A stretch of DNA of 64,000 bases from Croceimicrobium sp965658965 (GCA_965658965.1 CBFHVV010000002.1:7558-71557); one strand, 5' to 3'. Positions 50,767-60,924 are shown, numbered from the stretch's first letter. A program made the numbers and translations. Notes: generated by a model not told the origin, from the letters alone.

Positions 50767-53556
50767 ATGGAATACGCATTTAACGAAATTGAGAAGAAGT
50801 GGCGAGCTTATTGGGCCGCTCAAAAAACTTTCGCCGCCAAGGAAGATAGTGATAAACCTAAGTTTTATGGCTTGGATATGTTTCCTTATCCTTCTGGGGC
50901 GGGTTTGCATGTAGGGCATCCTTTAGGTTATATTGCCTCTGATATTGTAGCTCGTTACAAGCGCCATCAAGGTTTTAATGTTCTACACCCAATGGGTTAC
51001 GATTCATTCGGTTTGCCAGCAGAACAGTATGCGATTCAAACCGGACAGCACCCCGCTGTGACCACCGAAGAAAATATTAAGCGTTACCGCGAGCAATTAG
51101 ATCAGATCGGTTTTTCCTTTGACTGGGATCGGGAGGTACGCACTTCAAATCCAGATTTTTACCGTTGGACTCAGTGGATATTTTTACAGCTTTTCGATAG
51201 CTGGTATGATGAAGCGGCTCAGCAGGCTAAGTCCATAGAAGAATTAATAGGGCATCTACATAAGTATGGTACCGAGGATTTACACGCTACTGCAGGCGAA
51301 GAGCTAAATATAACACCCGAAGAGTGGGAAGGCTTTGATGAAAAAGTTCGCGAGCAGATTCTGCAGAATTATCGCTTGGCCTATCGCAGTGAAAGCACAG
51401 TTAATTGGTGCCCAGCCCTGGGTACAGTATTGGCCAATGATGAGGTGAAAGATGGTTTAAGTGAACGCGGTGGGCACCCAGTAGTGCAAAAGAAAATGAT
51501 GCAATGGAGTATGCGAATTACCGCTTATGCAGAAAGGTTATTAGCCGGTTTAGATACAATTGACTGGACTGATTCACTTAAAGATGCACAACGTAATTGG
51601 ATTGGTCGCTCTGAGGGTGCCCTTTTGAGTTTTGCCTTGGAAAATCACCAAGATAAAATTCAGGTTTTTAGTACCCGTCCCGACACTATTTTTGGGGCTA
51701 CTTTTATGGTCTTGGCGCCCGAACATTACTTGGTTGATGAAATTACTACAGCTGAACAAAGTGCAGAAGTGGTCGCTTATCAGGAGCAGGCAGCACGCAA
51801 GTCAGAGCGTGATAGAATGACCGAAGTGAAAACGATTAGTGGTGCTTTTACTGGCGCTTATGCCATCCATCCTTTTAGTGGTAAGAAAGTGCCAATTTGG
51901 ATTGGTGATTATGTTCTGGCTTCCTATGGAACGGGCGCTGTAATGGCAGTTCCAGCGCATGATAGTCGCGACTGGGCTTTTGCTAAGCATTTTAATATTC
52001 CTATTGTTGAAGTTGTGGCCGGAGGTGATATCGAGGTGGCTTCTTACGATGCAAAAACTGGTAAGTTAGTTAATAGCGATTTCTTAAATGGCTTGGAAGT
52101 AAAAGAGGCCATCGCTAAGGCCATTGAGGCAGTGGAACAGCAAAAAATTGGAGAGGCACAAATTAATTTTCGCCTGCGCGATGCAGTTTTTGGCCGTCAG
52201 CGTTATTGGGGTGAGCCTATTCCAATCTATTTTAAAGATGGATTGCCAAGGCGAGTGAAAGAGGAACATCTGCCTTTAAATTTACCAGCAGTAGATGCTT
52301 TTTTGCCTACAGAAGACGGTGAGCCGCCTTTGGCTCGGGCACAGAAATGGTCTTATCATCCAGATAAGGGTGTGGTAAATGCAGCAGAAGGTTACCCCTT
52401 AGAAACTACCACCATGCCTGGTTGGGCAGGGAGTTCTTGGTACGACTTGCGGTATATGGATTCTCAGAATGAAGAAACCCTGGTTTCGGAGGAGAAAGCA
52501 GATTATTGGCGCGATGTAGATTTATACATTGGCGGCAACGAACATGCTACTGGGCATTTATTATACACTCGCTTTTGGCATAAGTTTTTAAAAGACCGCG
52601 GTTTAGTAAAAGAGGAGGAGCCTTTTAAAAAGTTGATTAACCAAGGGATGATTTTGGGTTACTCTGCTTTTGCCTATAGAGTGGAGGGTGAGAATACTTT
52701 TGTTTCGGCTGAATTAGCCGATCAGTACTCTTGCACTAAAGTTCATGTGGATGTAAATATGGTAAGTGCTTCTGATGAATTGGATACCGAAGCTTTTAAA
52801 GCTTGGCGCGATGACCTAGCCTCTGCAAAACTTGTTTTCAAGGATGCATTTAAAGTTAATCGCGAAGTAGAAAAAATGTCGAAATCGAAGTTTAATGTTG
52901 TAAACCCCGATGATATCATTGCTCAGTATGGAGCAGATACTTTGCGTTTGTACGAAATGTTCCTCGGACCTTTAGAGCAGAGTAAACCCTGGAATACTGC
53001 CGGTATCAGTGGTGTGCATAATTTCTTACGAAAGCTCTGGCGCCTGTATTTTAAGGATGGCGAATTCTCTTTAAGCGAAGCGCAAGCAAACGAAAAGGAA
53101 TTAAAGGTTTTGCATACTTTAATTAAAAAAGTAAACGAAGATATCCATAGCTTTAGTTTCAATACCACTGTAAGTGCCTTAATGATTGCAGTTAATGGCT
53201 TAACTGATTTAAAGTGCACTAAAAGGGAAATATTAGAAAAGCTACCAGTTTTAATCTCCCCCTTCGCGCCGCATATTGCCGAAGAGCTATGGAGTAGATT
53301 GGGTAATACCGAGAGTATTACTTATGTTAGTTTTCCAAAGCATGAGGAGAAGTTTTTAACCGAAAGCAATCACAATTACCCAGTATCATTCAACGGTAAA
53401 ATGCGTTTTACGCATCAGCTAGCCTTAAATTTAAGCAAAGAGGAAATAGAAAAAGCGGTAATGGCATTAGAGCGGACCCAGCAGTACTTGGAAGGTAAAA
53501 CTATTCGAAAGGTGATAATTGTACCCGGTAAAATTGTGAATATTGTAGCCAATTGA
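50767..53556 (+). CDS. leuS: Leucine-tRNA ligase
   Basis: A 929-residue class I synthetase charging tRNA-Leu. The HIGH motif appears as HVGH in PSGAGLHVGHPLGY and the KMSKS motif in VEKMSKSKFNVVNPDD. The editing domain lies between, with TRPDTIFGATFMVLAPEH. Start ATG 50767 (MEYAFNEIEKKW) fits the family better than an ATG five codons earlier. It is divergent from trhO. Confidence 0.97.
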   Translation: MEYAFNEIEKKWRAYWAAQKTFAAKEDSDKPKFYGLDMFPYPSGAGLHVGHPLGYIASDIVARYKRHQGFNVLHPMGYDSFGLPAEQYAIQTGQHPAVTTEENIKRYREQLDQIGFSFDWDREVRTSNPDFYRWTQWIFLQLFDSWYDEAAQQAKSIEELIGHLHKYGTEDLHATAGEELNITPEEWEGFDEKVREQILQNYRLAYRSESTVNWCPALGTVLANDEVKDGLSERGGHPVVQKKMMQWSMRITAYAERLLAGLDTIDWTDSLKDAQRNWIGRSEGALLSFALENHQDKIQVFSTRPDTIFGATFMVLAPEHYLVDEITTAEQSAEVVAYQEQAARKSERDRMTEVKTISGAFTGAYAIHPFSGKKVPIWIGDYVLASYGTGAVMAVPAHDSRDWAFAKHFNIPIVEVVAGGDIEVASYDAKTGKLVNSDFLNGLEVKEAIAKAIEAVEQQKIGEAQINFRLRDAVFGRQRYWGEPIPIYFKDGLPRRVKEEHLPLNLPAVDAFLPTEDGEPPLARAQKWSYHPDKGVVNAAEGYPLETTTMPGWAGSSWYDLRYMDSQNEETLVSEEKADYWRDVDLYIGGNEHATGHLLYTRFWHKFLKDRGLVKEEEPFKKLINQGMILGYSAFAYRVEGENTFVSAELADQYSCTKVHVDVNMVSASDELDTEAFKAWRDDLASAKLVFKDAFKVNREVEKMSKSKFNVVNPDDIIAQYGADTLRLYEMFLGPLEQSKPWNTAGISGVHNFLRKLWRLYFKDGEFSLSEAQANEKELKVLHTLIKKVNEDIHSFSFNTTVSALMIAVNGLTDLKCTKREILEKLPVLISPFAPHIAEELWSRLGNTESITYVSFPKHEEKFLTESNHNYPVSFNGKMRFTHQLALNLSKEEIEKAVMALERTQQYLEGKTIRKVIIVPGKIVNIVAN

Positions 53557-53619
53557 TTGCGGGCAAATAGCAGCTTAATGCAGAAGGTCGCTTGGAAATG
53601 ATTAAATTCACATCCTCTA

Positions 53620-53877
53620 ATGCGACCCGGTGCCCCGTCCATATTGCCCAAAAAAGAGAAGAAAAAAAAGTCTAATAAAAAGACTATGCTCATTCGTGAT
53701 GCATTTGGTTTTTTTTTCAAGTCTGCGGGCTTAATTCTTTGGTTTGTAGTTTTTTTGCTGGCACTCTTGGAAATTAAACGCTACTATAATATTGATGTAA
53801 TTCCAGGTTATGACAGCTCTGTAGACGACGTTTACGGAGCTGCCCGAGGAACGCTCTCCGAACTTTTTGGCGAATAG
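53620..53877 (+). CDS. Small single-helix membrane protein, unknown
   Basis: An 85-residue protein. A very basic N-terminus (PKKEKKKKSNKKT) is followed by one hydrophobic helix (about 29-48) and an acidic C-terminal part (YDSSVDDVYGAARGTL). It was not recognised, although small proteins of this kind next to DUF3108 genes are seen in Bacteroidota. It lies 63 bp after leuS. Confidence 0.65.
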   Translation: MRPGAPSILPKKEKKKKSNKKTMLIRDAFGFFFKSAGLILWFVVFLLALLEIKRYYNIDVIPGYDSSVDDVYGAARGTLSELFGE

Positions 53878-53927
53878 GCAATGCAATTATTGGCACTGCG
53901 TTTGTAATAATTATTCAAAGTCCACCC

Positions 53928-54737
53928 ATGAAAAGTCTTATAGTACTATCTATTGCGGCACTAACTTTTATGCCGCTTTCGCAAGATGAGGCAGCTAGTG
54001 AAATGCCTACTATTGATAACTTACGCAACCTTAAAGCTAATTCCTTTAAAGTAGGCGAGAAGTTGAGCTATTCTATTAGTTACGGCTTTATTGATGCAGG
54101 AGAGGCAAGCCTAAGCGTAACAGAAATTACTAAGAAGTCTGGTCGCCCTGTTTATCATGCAGTAGGTATAGGCCGCACGGTAGGAATGGCAGAATGGTTT
54201 TTTAAAACCCGCGATCGCTACGAGTCTTATATCGATACTGAGGCTATTGTGCCTTGGGAGTTTATCCGTGACGTTAACGAAGGCGGCTATATTATTAAGC
54301 GCCATTTAATTTTTGATCAGCACAAACAAAAGGTTTTTGATAAAGAGGCACCGCAAAAAGGACGCTTTAGTTATGAGCCTTATGCACAGGATATGTTAAG
54401 TGCTTTTTACTACGCTCGTAGTGTTAGAACAGATACGCTAAAAAAAGGCGATATGATTAGTTTTAATATGTTTTTAGATCACGAGCAGTTCCCCTTTAAG
54501 CTGCATTACTTGGGTAAAGAAATGGTTAAAACTGAAAAAGGTAAGGTGCAGTGTTTAAAGTTGAAACCTAGTTTACAAGAAGGGCGGATTTTTGATGAAA
54601 ATGAGGGAATGACAATTTATGTAAGCGATGATGTAAACAAAGTGCCTGTTTTAATAGAAAGCCAATTAGTGGTAGGTAGCATAAAGGTGAAGTTGGAAAA
54701 TACCGAGAATTTAATCCGACCAATAAGCTATCGTTAA
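53928..54737 (+). CDS. DUF3108 domain-containing exported protein
   Basis: A 269-residue periplasmic protein with a short signal peptide (about 1-18). DUF3108 signature parts are FKVGEKLSYSISYGFIDAGEASL and KTRDRYESYID (quoted in pieces). The fold is a beta barrel-like lipid-handling fold in relatives, but the function here is unknown. It may be cotranscribed with the small membrane protein 50 bp upstream. Confidence 0.83.
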   Translation: MKSLIVLSIAALTFMPLSQDEAASEMPTIDNLRNLKANSFKVGEKLSYSISYGFIDAGEASLSVTEITKKSGRPVYHAVGIGRTVGMAEWFFKTRDRYESYIDTEAIVPWEFIRDVNEGGYIIKRHLIFDQHKQKVFDKEAPQKGRFSYEPYAQDMLSAFYYARSVRTDTLKKGDMISFNMFLDHEQFPFKLHYLGKEMVKTEKGKVQCLKLKPSLQEGRIFDENEGMTIYVSDDVNKVPVLIESQLVVGSIKVKLENTENLIRPISYR

Positions 54738-54753
54738 ACAAATTCTATTTAGA

Positions 54754-54761
54754 TACCTTTG
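54754..54761 (+). promoter_or_regulatory. kynA promoter -7 element
   Basis: TACCTTTG matches TAnnTTTG exactly, 20 bp before the ATG at 54782. Confidence 0.45.
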
Positions 54762-54781
54762 AGCTTCTAATACTAGTGATA

Positions 54782-55762
54782 ATGCCTAACAAAGTTCCGG
54801 TTGGCCCAGAAATTCAAGAGCGTTTAGATCAATTAGCAGAGAAATATCAAGCTAGTGGTCAAGAGTTATTGGACTTCTTAGATGGTCTTTTATATCAAGA
54901 TTATAATACCTATTGGGATTATATTCATTTAGACACCCTCCTAAGTCTCCAAAGTCCGGTAACCGATATTCCTGATGAAGAAATCTTTATCATGTATCAT
55001 CAAATTACCGAATTGTACTTTAAACTTTCTCTGCACGAGTTGAACCAATTGGCTTCAGCCGAGGAGCTGACTGCAGAAATGTTTACTGCTAAATTAGGTA
55101 GGATTAATAGGTACTTCGAGGCGCTTACGCATTCTTTTGCGGTAATGATGGATGGAATGGATCGTCATCAATTTCTGAAGTTTAGAATGTCCCTAATACC
55201 AGCGAGTGGCTTTCAGTCGGTTCAGTACCGCTTAATAGAGCTTTGTGCCACCGATATGGTTAACCTAGTAGACCAAGAGGTTCGCCCCGCTTTTTTAGAT
55301 AAGAAGAAGTCGGTAGAAGATATGTATCAGTACATCTATTGGAAAAAGGGTGCTACTATCGCAGAAACAGGGACTAAAACCCTTACTCTTAAGCAGTTTG
55401 AATTAAAGTATTCTGATAAAATTATTCGTCACGCCAAAGAATTTAGTGACAAAAACATTTGGCAACTCTATCTAAAACTCAAACCAGCGGAGCAAGCCCA
55501 TCAGGAATTAAAGGATCAGCTGAGGTTATTAGACCTTAATGTGAATGTTTTTTGGCCTCTTCAGCATTATAAAACTTCGGTTGTTTATTTGGCTCGTCGT
55601 CCAGCTGATGTTCGCGCGACTGGCGGAACCAATTGGCAAAAATATTTACCCCCGCGTTTTCAAAAGCGTATTTTTTATCCAGAACTTTGGACAGACCAAG
55701 AAAAAGAGGAGTGGGGTAAGTCTTGGGTTAACCAAGTTTTGGATGAGGTAAAGAATTCTTAA
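54782..55762 (+). CDS. kynA: Tryptophan 2,3-dioxygenase family protein
   Basis: A 326-residue heme dioxygenase that opens tryptophan to N-formylkynurenine. The signature IMYHQITELYFKLSLHEL contains the active-site histidine, and FRMSLIPASGFQSVQYR matches the substrate loop (RMxxxxASGFQS). ATG 54782 is preferred to the GTG two codons upstream. The remaining kynurenine-pathway genes are absent nearby; a possible formamidase is at 1191. Confidence 0.9.
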   Translation: MPNKVPVGPEIQERLDQLAEKYQASGQELLDFLDGLLYQDYNTYWDYIHLDTLLSLQSPVTDIPDEEIFIMYHQITELYFKLSLHELNQLASAEELTAEMFTAKLGRINRYFEALTHSFAVMMDGMDRHQFLKFRMSLIPASGFQSVQYRLIELCATDMVNLVDQEVRPAFLDKKKSVEDMYQYIYWKKGATIAETGTKTLTLKQFELKYSDKIIRHAKEFSDKNIWQLYLKLKPAEQAHQELKDQLRLLDLNVNVFWPLQHYKTSVVYLARRPADVRATGGTNWQKYLPPRFQKRIFYPELWTDQEKEEWGKSWVNQVLDEVKNS

Positions 55763-55821
55763 TTTTCTTCTGCGGCAGATAATATTTTGTCATTCAGATC
55801 GTTTGGTTCTCAGAGCAAATG

Positions 55822-55829
55822 TATATTTG
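55822..55829 (+). promoter_or_regulatory. Promoter -7 element of the M23 peptidase gene
   Basis: TATATTTG is a perfect TAnnTTTG match, 30 bp before the ATG at 55859. TTTG at 55802-55805 is a possible -33 element with short spacing (16 nt). Confidence 0.5.
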
Positions 55830-55858
55830 CGGCCAATTTGCAAACCACTCAATTAAGT

Positions 55859-57178
55859 ATGAATCAAAAGCTCAAAATCGCATTAGCTTTTTTAGTGCTG
55901 ATCATTCCTTTGGTAATTCTAAACAACCTGGGCCTGTTCGATCGCTTTGTTAAAGATGATAGCCCGACCATTTTAGAAGAAAGCATTAAAGAGGAAGAAG
56001 CAATTCCCGCTCTTAGTGCCACTAAGTTTGGCATACCAGTAGATTCTTTTAATGTAGTAGAGTCTATCGTAGAGCGCGGTGAGAGTTTTGGCAATATCCT
56101 TTTAAACTTCGGAGTAGATTACGCTACAATCCATAAAGTAGCAACAGACTTTAAAGACGTTTTTGACGTGCGCTCTTTACGCTCGGGCAAGCCTTATGCA
56201 CTTTTTTGTGATAAAAAAGATACGAATGTGGCGCGCTATATGGTTTACCAAGCATCTGCCATTAATTATGTGGTTTTCGACTTAAGTGATAGTGTTAATG
56301 TTTACCGCGGTGAAGAAGAGGTTAAGGTTGTGACCAAAGGCATAAGTGGCCTTATAAATTCATCGCTATATCAAAGTTTACTGGATAAGGGTGGCTCTCC
56401 TGCTTTAGTGGTGGAGCTTTCTAAAGTCTATGCTTGGACCATCGACTTTTTTAGGATTCAACCCGGGGACTACTTCAAGTTAATTTATGAAGAGCGCTTT
56501 ATTAATGATACCGTTTCTGTGGGCATTGGCCGGATTTTAGCGGCAGATTTTAATCATAATGATCGTTCTTTTTATTCTTTCTATTACGATAATGATAGTA
56601 CTTATCGTGATTATTTTGATGAGAAAGGACGCTCTTTGCGCAAAGCATTCTTAAAAGCGCCTTTAGACTTTTTCAGGATTTCATCTCGCTTTAATCGCAA
56701 TCGTTTCCACCCAGTACTAAAGCGGGTAAAGCCGCACTTAGGCACTGATTATGCAGCAGCCCATGGAACTCCCATTATGTCGACGGCCGACGGAGAAGTG
56801 ATTGCAGCGGCTTACACCAGAGGGAATGGTAATTATGTGAAAGTCCGCCATAACAGTACCTATACAACGCAGTACTTACACATGAGTAAATTCGCAAAAG
56901 GTATTAAAAAGGGTACACGCGTTAGACAAGGCGATGTAATTGGTTACGTTGGTAGCACTGGTTTGGCCACGGGCCCACATGTTTGTTACCGCTTTTGGGT
57001 TAATGGTCAGCAAGTAGACCCATTGCGTCAGGATTTACCGGAAGCAGAACCTATTAGTGATGACTTCATGCCTGCCTTTAAGGCAGAAATGTTAAAACTA
57101 AAGAAAAGAGTAGACGCCCTGCCCATTCTCAAAAAAGAGGAAAATCCAGCAGTTCAACTAGCTTCAGCAGAGGAATAA
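55859..57178 (+). CDS. M23 family metallopeptidase (LytM-like)
   Basis: A 439-residue membrane-anchored or exported peptidase. An N-terminal helix (about 5-22) precedes a LysM-like/OapA-like region and a C-terminal peptidase domain. Zinc ligands appear in HLGTDYAAAHGTP (HxxxD). The second motif is GPHVCYRFW, where Cys stands in place of the second His of HxH, a form common in this group in Bacteroidota. It probably cuts or remodels peptidoglycan, unless the change makes it inactive. Start chosen at ATG 55859 because the promoter lies inside the longer frame. Confidence 0.87.
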   Translation: MNQKLKIALAFLVLIIPLVILNNLGLFDRFVKDDSPTILEESIKEEEAIPALSATKFGIPVDSFNVVESIVERGESFGNILLNFGVDYATIHKVATDFKDVFDVRSLRSGKPYALFCDKKDTNVARYMVYQASAINYVVFDLSDSVNVYRGEEEVKVVTKGISGLINSSLYQSLLDKGGSPALVVELSKVYAWTIDFFRIQPGDYFKLIYEERFINDTVSVGIGRILAADFNHNDRSFYSFYYDNDSTYRDYFDEKGRSLRKAFLKAPLDFFRISSRFNRNRFHPVLKRVKPHLGTDYAAAHGTPIMSTADGEVIAAAYTRGNGNYVKVRHNSTYTTQYLHMSKFAKGIKKGTRVRQGDVIGYVGSTGLATGPHVCYRFWVNGQQVDPLRQDLPEAEPISDDFMPAFKAEMLKLKKRVDALPILKKEENPAVQLASAEE

Positions 57179-57215
57179 TCTATTTTTTAGAAGAGAAACG
57201 CTTTTTTGCGCTAGG

Positions 57216-57962
57216 CTATTTATTTACTATGGTGCTGCTGGCTTGATCAACACTCATCACTACCAGATCAGCGATATTAACGTGATAAGGCCTGCTGCAA
57301 ACAAAGTAAAGAATATCTGCCAAGTCCTCGGCTTGTAAAGGTCTAAAACCTTGGTACACCTTGGCGGCCTTTTCAGTATCACCTTTAAAGCGTACTTCGC
57401 TAAATTCCGTTTCTACCATACCAGGATGCACCGCCCCTACGCGCACACCTTTCTTGTTAAGGTCTATTCGAAGCCCCTTGGTTAAAGCATCTACGGCATG
57501 CTTAGAGGCGCAGTAAACACCACCATTAGGATAAACTTCTTTAGCAGCAGTGCTGCCGATGTTTATTATTTGGCCCTTGTTTTTTATTAGGCTCGGTAAA
57601 AGGGCTTTGCTCACATAAAGAAGGCCTTTTACATTGATATCCATCATGGCATCCCAGTCGCTAATTTCTCCATCTTGGATAGGCTCCAAACCGTGAGCGT
57701 TTCCTGCGTTATTAATTAAGATATCGATACTGGCAAACTCTTCTGGTAAGGCATTAATAGCATTTTCTACTGCCTTCCTGTTACGCACGTCAAAGTTGAG
57801 GATATGTACCGCGGTAATTTCACTCAAGTCTTTGGCTAGGCTTTGTAAACGTTCTAAGCGTCTACCACAAATAATTACCTTCATGCCTTCGCGGGCAAAT
57901 CTCTGCGCGGTAGCTTTTCCAATTCCACTGGTTGCTCCACTAATAAATGCTGTTTTACTCAT
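57216..57962 (-). CDS. SDR family NAD(P)-dependent oxidoreductase
   Basis: A 248-residue short-chain dehydrogenase, closest by motif to YdfG-type 3-hydroxy acid dehydrogenases. The cofactor motif is SGATSGIGKAT, the NNAG motif is LINNAGNAHG, and the catalytic YCASK carries Tyr and Lys. NADP preference is suggested by RRLERL. It lies 10 bp after recJ. Confidence 0.92.
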   Translation of the reverse strand: MSKTAFISGATSGIGKATAQRFAREGMKVIICGRRLERLQSLAKDLSEITAVHILNFDVRNRKAVENAINALPEEFASIDILINNAGNAHGLEPIQDGEISDWDAMMDINVKGLLYVSKALLPSLIKNKGQIINIGSTAAKEVYPNGGVYCASKHAVDALTKGLRIDLNKKGVRVGAVHPGMVETEFSEVRFKGDTEKAAKVYQGFRPLQAEDLADILYFVCSRPYHVNIADLVVMSVDQASSTIVNK

Positions 57963-57972
57963 AGCTTTAAGC

Positions 57973-59697
57973 TTAAATTACGTTTTCACTTGGTTTTAAA
58001 TCAAGCAGCCTTAACTGCAAGCTAACTTTATTACGGAAAATGTTTTGTTCTAGATGATAAAGAATTGAAACTTTGGTACCAGATTTTAGTGTTTCTAAAT
58101 GATGTGCCATTCCAAAGCCAATGCCATCCATCACTATGCCAGTTTCCGGATCCATGATACTTAACTTAAGGTGTTTCTGACTCTCGCCAACAGCTCTTGA
58201 CTCGTGATTTAATAAATCATCACTGCGAAAGATTGGGCTAAGATTTTCTGGGCCAAATGGAGCAAAGCGTTGGATGGTATTGTAGAAGTTTGGGCTAATT
58301 TCGTCAAGTTTCACCTTTAAGTCATAGGTAATATTAGGCTGCAAGTGCTCGGGACTGATGGTTTCAGCAACTACTTTCTCAAAGTGATTTTTAAATTCTT
58401 CATAGCGCTCCGCTTTTAAAGTCATACCAGCTGCAGCGGGGTGCCCCCCAAACTGTTCCAAAATATGTTCACACTTCAGTAAAGCTTGGTAAACATCAAA
58501 GCCAGCCACGGTACGAGCGGATCCTGCTAATTTATCACCCGATTTAGTGAAAACAATCGTGGGACGATAGTAATTTTCAATCAGGCGCGAGGCCACAATT
58601 CCGATAACTCCTTTGTGCCAACTGGCCTCATAAACCACGGATGTCTTACGGTTTTCTTCCGCCAAATCTTGTATCTGGCGAATGGCTTTTTGAGTAATAG
58701 ATTGGTCTAAACTGCGTCTTTCTGTATTGTTCTGATTGATTTCTTGAGCAATCTTTTCCACAATGCTAGTATCCTCTCCCTTTAAAAGACTTACCGCAGT
58801 TTTACCATGTGCTAATCTGCCCGCAGCATTTATGCGAGGCGCGAGCATAAAAACAACATCACTAATATCTAAATTTCCGCCACTCGGTTTGGCAATTTTA
58901 ATTAAAGCAGCAATACCTGGGCTTGGACTTTGGTTTATTTTTTTAAGGCCATAATAAGTCAGAATCCTATTTTCTCCATTCATGGGGACAATATCGGCAC
59001 CGATACTAACAGCCAAGAGGTCGAGGTAAGGCAACCAATGCTGATCGCTCAAATCCCATTTTTTACACAAGGCTTGAACTAGTTTAAAGCCTACTCCACA
59101 GCCGCTTAAGCCTTTATAAGGGTAGTGGCAATCACTCCTTTTGGGATCCAAAACGGCAACTGCTTTGGGTAACTCCGGTCCGGGGGTGTGATGATCACAA
59201 ATGATGAAATCAGTACCCTTAAGACTGGCGTACTCTACCTTTTCATTGGCCTTAATGCCACAGTCAAGCGCTACGATTAGTGTGATGTTTTGCTCTTTGG
59301 CATAGTCGATTCCGGCCTGGGAAACTCCGTAGCCTTCTTTATATCGATCGGGAATGTAAGTAATAACTTGGCTGTGATGCTTTTCTAAAAAGGCAGAGAA
59401 CAAAGCTACGGCAGTGGTGCCATCTACATCATAATCGCCATAAACCATTATTTTTTCTTGGGCGCTGATTGCTCCTACAATACGCTTTACGGCTTTATCC
59501 ATGTCCTTCATTAAAAAGGGATCATGGAGTTTTTGCAAATCGGGATTAAAAAACACTTCTGCCTGTGAGCGATTAGAAATGTTTCGCTGTAGAAGAAGGC
59601 TAAGAAAGACCTCGGAAATTGGCAGTTCTTTCTCGAATTGCTGTAAGGTTGTTTTATCCGCCGCTTCATGTGGCTTCCAGAGGTAATCTAATGGCAT
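57973..59697 (-). CDS. recJ: Single-stranded-DNA-specific exonuclease RecJ
   Basis: A 574-residue DHH-family 5'-3' exonuclease used in recombination and repair. DYDVDGTTAVALF, ICDHHTPG and GGHPAAAGMTL are the phosphoesterase motifs. ATG 59697 is chosen because TAACTTTG at 59720-59713 is a perfect -7 element, so transcription would begin near 59708. The longer frame would start with TTG upstream of that point. Confidence 0.95.
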   Translation of the reverse strand: MPLDYLWKPHEAADKTTLQQFEKELPISEVFLSLLLQRNISNRSQAEVFFNPDLQKLHDPFLMKDMDKAVKRIVGAISAQEKIMVYGDYDVDGTTAVALFSAFLEKHHSQVITYIPDRYKEGYGVSQAGIDYAKEQNITLIVALDCGIKANEKVEYASLKGTDFIICDHHTPGPELPKAVAVLDPKRSDCHYPYKGLSGCGVGFKLVQALCKKWDLSDQHWLPYLDLLAVSIGADIVPMNGENRILTYYGLKKINQSPSPGIAALIKIAKPSGGNLDISDVVFMLAPRINAAGRLAHGKTAVSLLKGEDTSIVEKIAQEINQNNTERRSLDQSITQKAIRQIQDLAEENRKTSVVYEASWHKGVIGIVASRLIENYYRPTIVFTKSGDKLAGSARTVAGFDVYQALLKCEHILEQFGGHPAAAGMTLKAERYEEFKNHFEKVVAETISPEHLQPNITYDLKVKLDEISPNFYNTIQRFAPFGPENLSPIFRSDDLLNHESRAVGESQKHLKLSIMDPETGIVMDGIGFGMAHHLETLKSGTKVSILYHLEQNIFRNKVSLQLRLLDLKPSENVI

Positions 59698-59712
59698 AAT
59701 ATCGCTTTGCTG

Positions 59713-59720
59713 CAAAGTTA
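59713..59720 (-). promoter_or_regulatory. recJ promoter -7 element
   Basis: TAACTTTG matches TAnnTTTG exactly and decides the recJ start at 59697, giving an 11-nt leader. Confidence 0.5.
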
Positions 59721-59802
59721 ACGGCAAAATAAGGGCTAGAAAAACCTTAGGAATTACTAAATGCTTAACAAGGGATTTTGACTTATCAGCAAGCGCTTAA
59801 GC

Positions 59803-60891
59803 TTATAGATTTGCAGAGCCTTGGTGACTTTTAATTTGTTCGTCAATTGAATATTTATGCAGTAGCTGAAACACCTCGTGAACGAGGCTTTCATCCAACT
59901 GGAGCTTTTGTCCAAACATTTTACGGTTCTCCAATACTTTAAACCATCGTTTCATTTGAAAAATGGTAACTTGATGATCGTACTTTACGGGACCGATACT
60001 GTTGGCTAGGTCAATCCGCTTCTTTATCAATTTTAGCAGCTCTTCGTCAACTTGGTCTATTTCGCCTCTTAATTTCTCAAGTTGGCCAATAAAACGCTGA
60101 TCGTGAATAGCTTCTTCACGGCGCTCGAGGCTGGTGAAAATTTTAGCAAGGTCCTCCGGTAAAAGCTGTTGCTCGGGGTCGCTAAGAGCTTTGTCTGGGT
60201 TTATATGAGACTCTATCATGAAGCCATCCATACCTAGGTCTAGCGCACTTTGACAAACCTCGGCGATAAGTTCGCGCTTGCCAGCAATATGACTGGGATC
60301 GCAAATAACTTTAATTTCCGGGGCTAAGCGTCTCAGTTCGAAAAAAATCTCCCATTTAGGTTCATTTCTAAAAGGCTGACTTTGATAGGCGTAGAAGCCA
60401 CGGTGAATGGCCGCTAATTTGTTGATGCCGACCTTTTGAAAGCGCTCCAAGGCTCCTAGCCAAAGCTTTAATTCTGGATGGATAGGATTTTTTACGAATA
60501 CAGGAATATCTACCCCTTTTAAGGCATCAGCAATTTCTTGGACATAAAAAGGATTGACGGTGGTTCTAGCACCAATCCATAGCATGTCGATATCTGCATT
60601 TAAGGCCTGTTCCACATGTTTTGCGGTGGCCACCTCGGTGATAACTGGTAAATTATTCTCTTGGCCGGCTTTTTTTAACCAAGCTAGCGCAGGCTCACCA
60701 ATCCCTTCAAAAGAGCCTGGTTTGGTGCGTGGTTTCCATACTCCACCTCTTAAAGCACTTAGTTGTTGGCTTTTCGCTAAGGCAGATGCGGTACTAAGAA
60801 CCTGTTCTTCGCTCTCAACGCTGCAAGGTCCCGCGATTAACATAGGTTTCTCTCGGGCCGGCAACCATTCCTCCATATCGTGTACAGTCAT
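59803..60891 (-). CDS. aroG: Bifunctional DAHP synthase / chorismate mutase (type II)
   Basis: A 362-residue enzyme. Residues about 1-260 form a DAHP synthase (IAGPCSVES, GGVWKPRTKPGSFEG, ICDPSHIAGKRE) starting aromatic synthesis. Residues about 270-355 form an AroQ-type chorismate mutase (LRGEIDQVDEELLKLIKKRIDLA). The mutase domain may also give feedback control, as known for such fusions. Symbol by function only. Confidence 0.92.
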   Translation of the reverse strand: MTVHDMEEWLPAREKPMLIAGPCSVESEEQVLSTASALAKSQQLSALRGGVWKPRTKPGSFEGIGEPALAWLKKAGQENNLPVITEVATAKHVEQALNADIDMLWIGARTTVNPFYVQEIADALKGVDIPVFVKNPIHPELKLWLGALERFQKVGINKLAAIHRGFYAYQSQPFRNEPKWEIFFELRRLAPEIKVICDPSHIAGKRELIAEVCQSALDLGMDGFMIESHINPDKALSDPEQQLLPEDLAKIFTSLERREEAIHDQRFIGQLEKLRGEIDQVDEELLKLIKKRIDLANSIGPVKYDHQVTIFQMKRWFKVLENRKMFGQKLQLDESLVHEVFQLLHKYSIDEQIKSHQGSANL

Positions 60892-60924
60892 AAGTATCTA
60901 TTACCTAGATATAAGGCAGAAAGA

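Noticed and set aside
59780..59800. TGACTTATCA near recJ as an FNR-like site
   Set aside because: The two half-sites are only 4 bp apart, so the spacing does not match the TGA-N6-TCA pattern.
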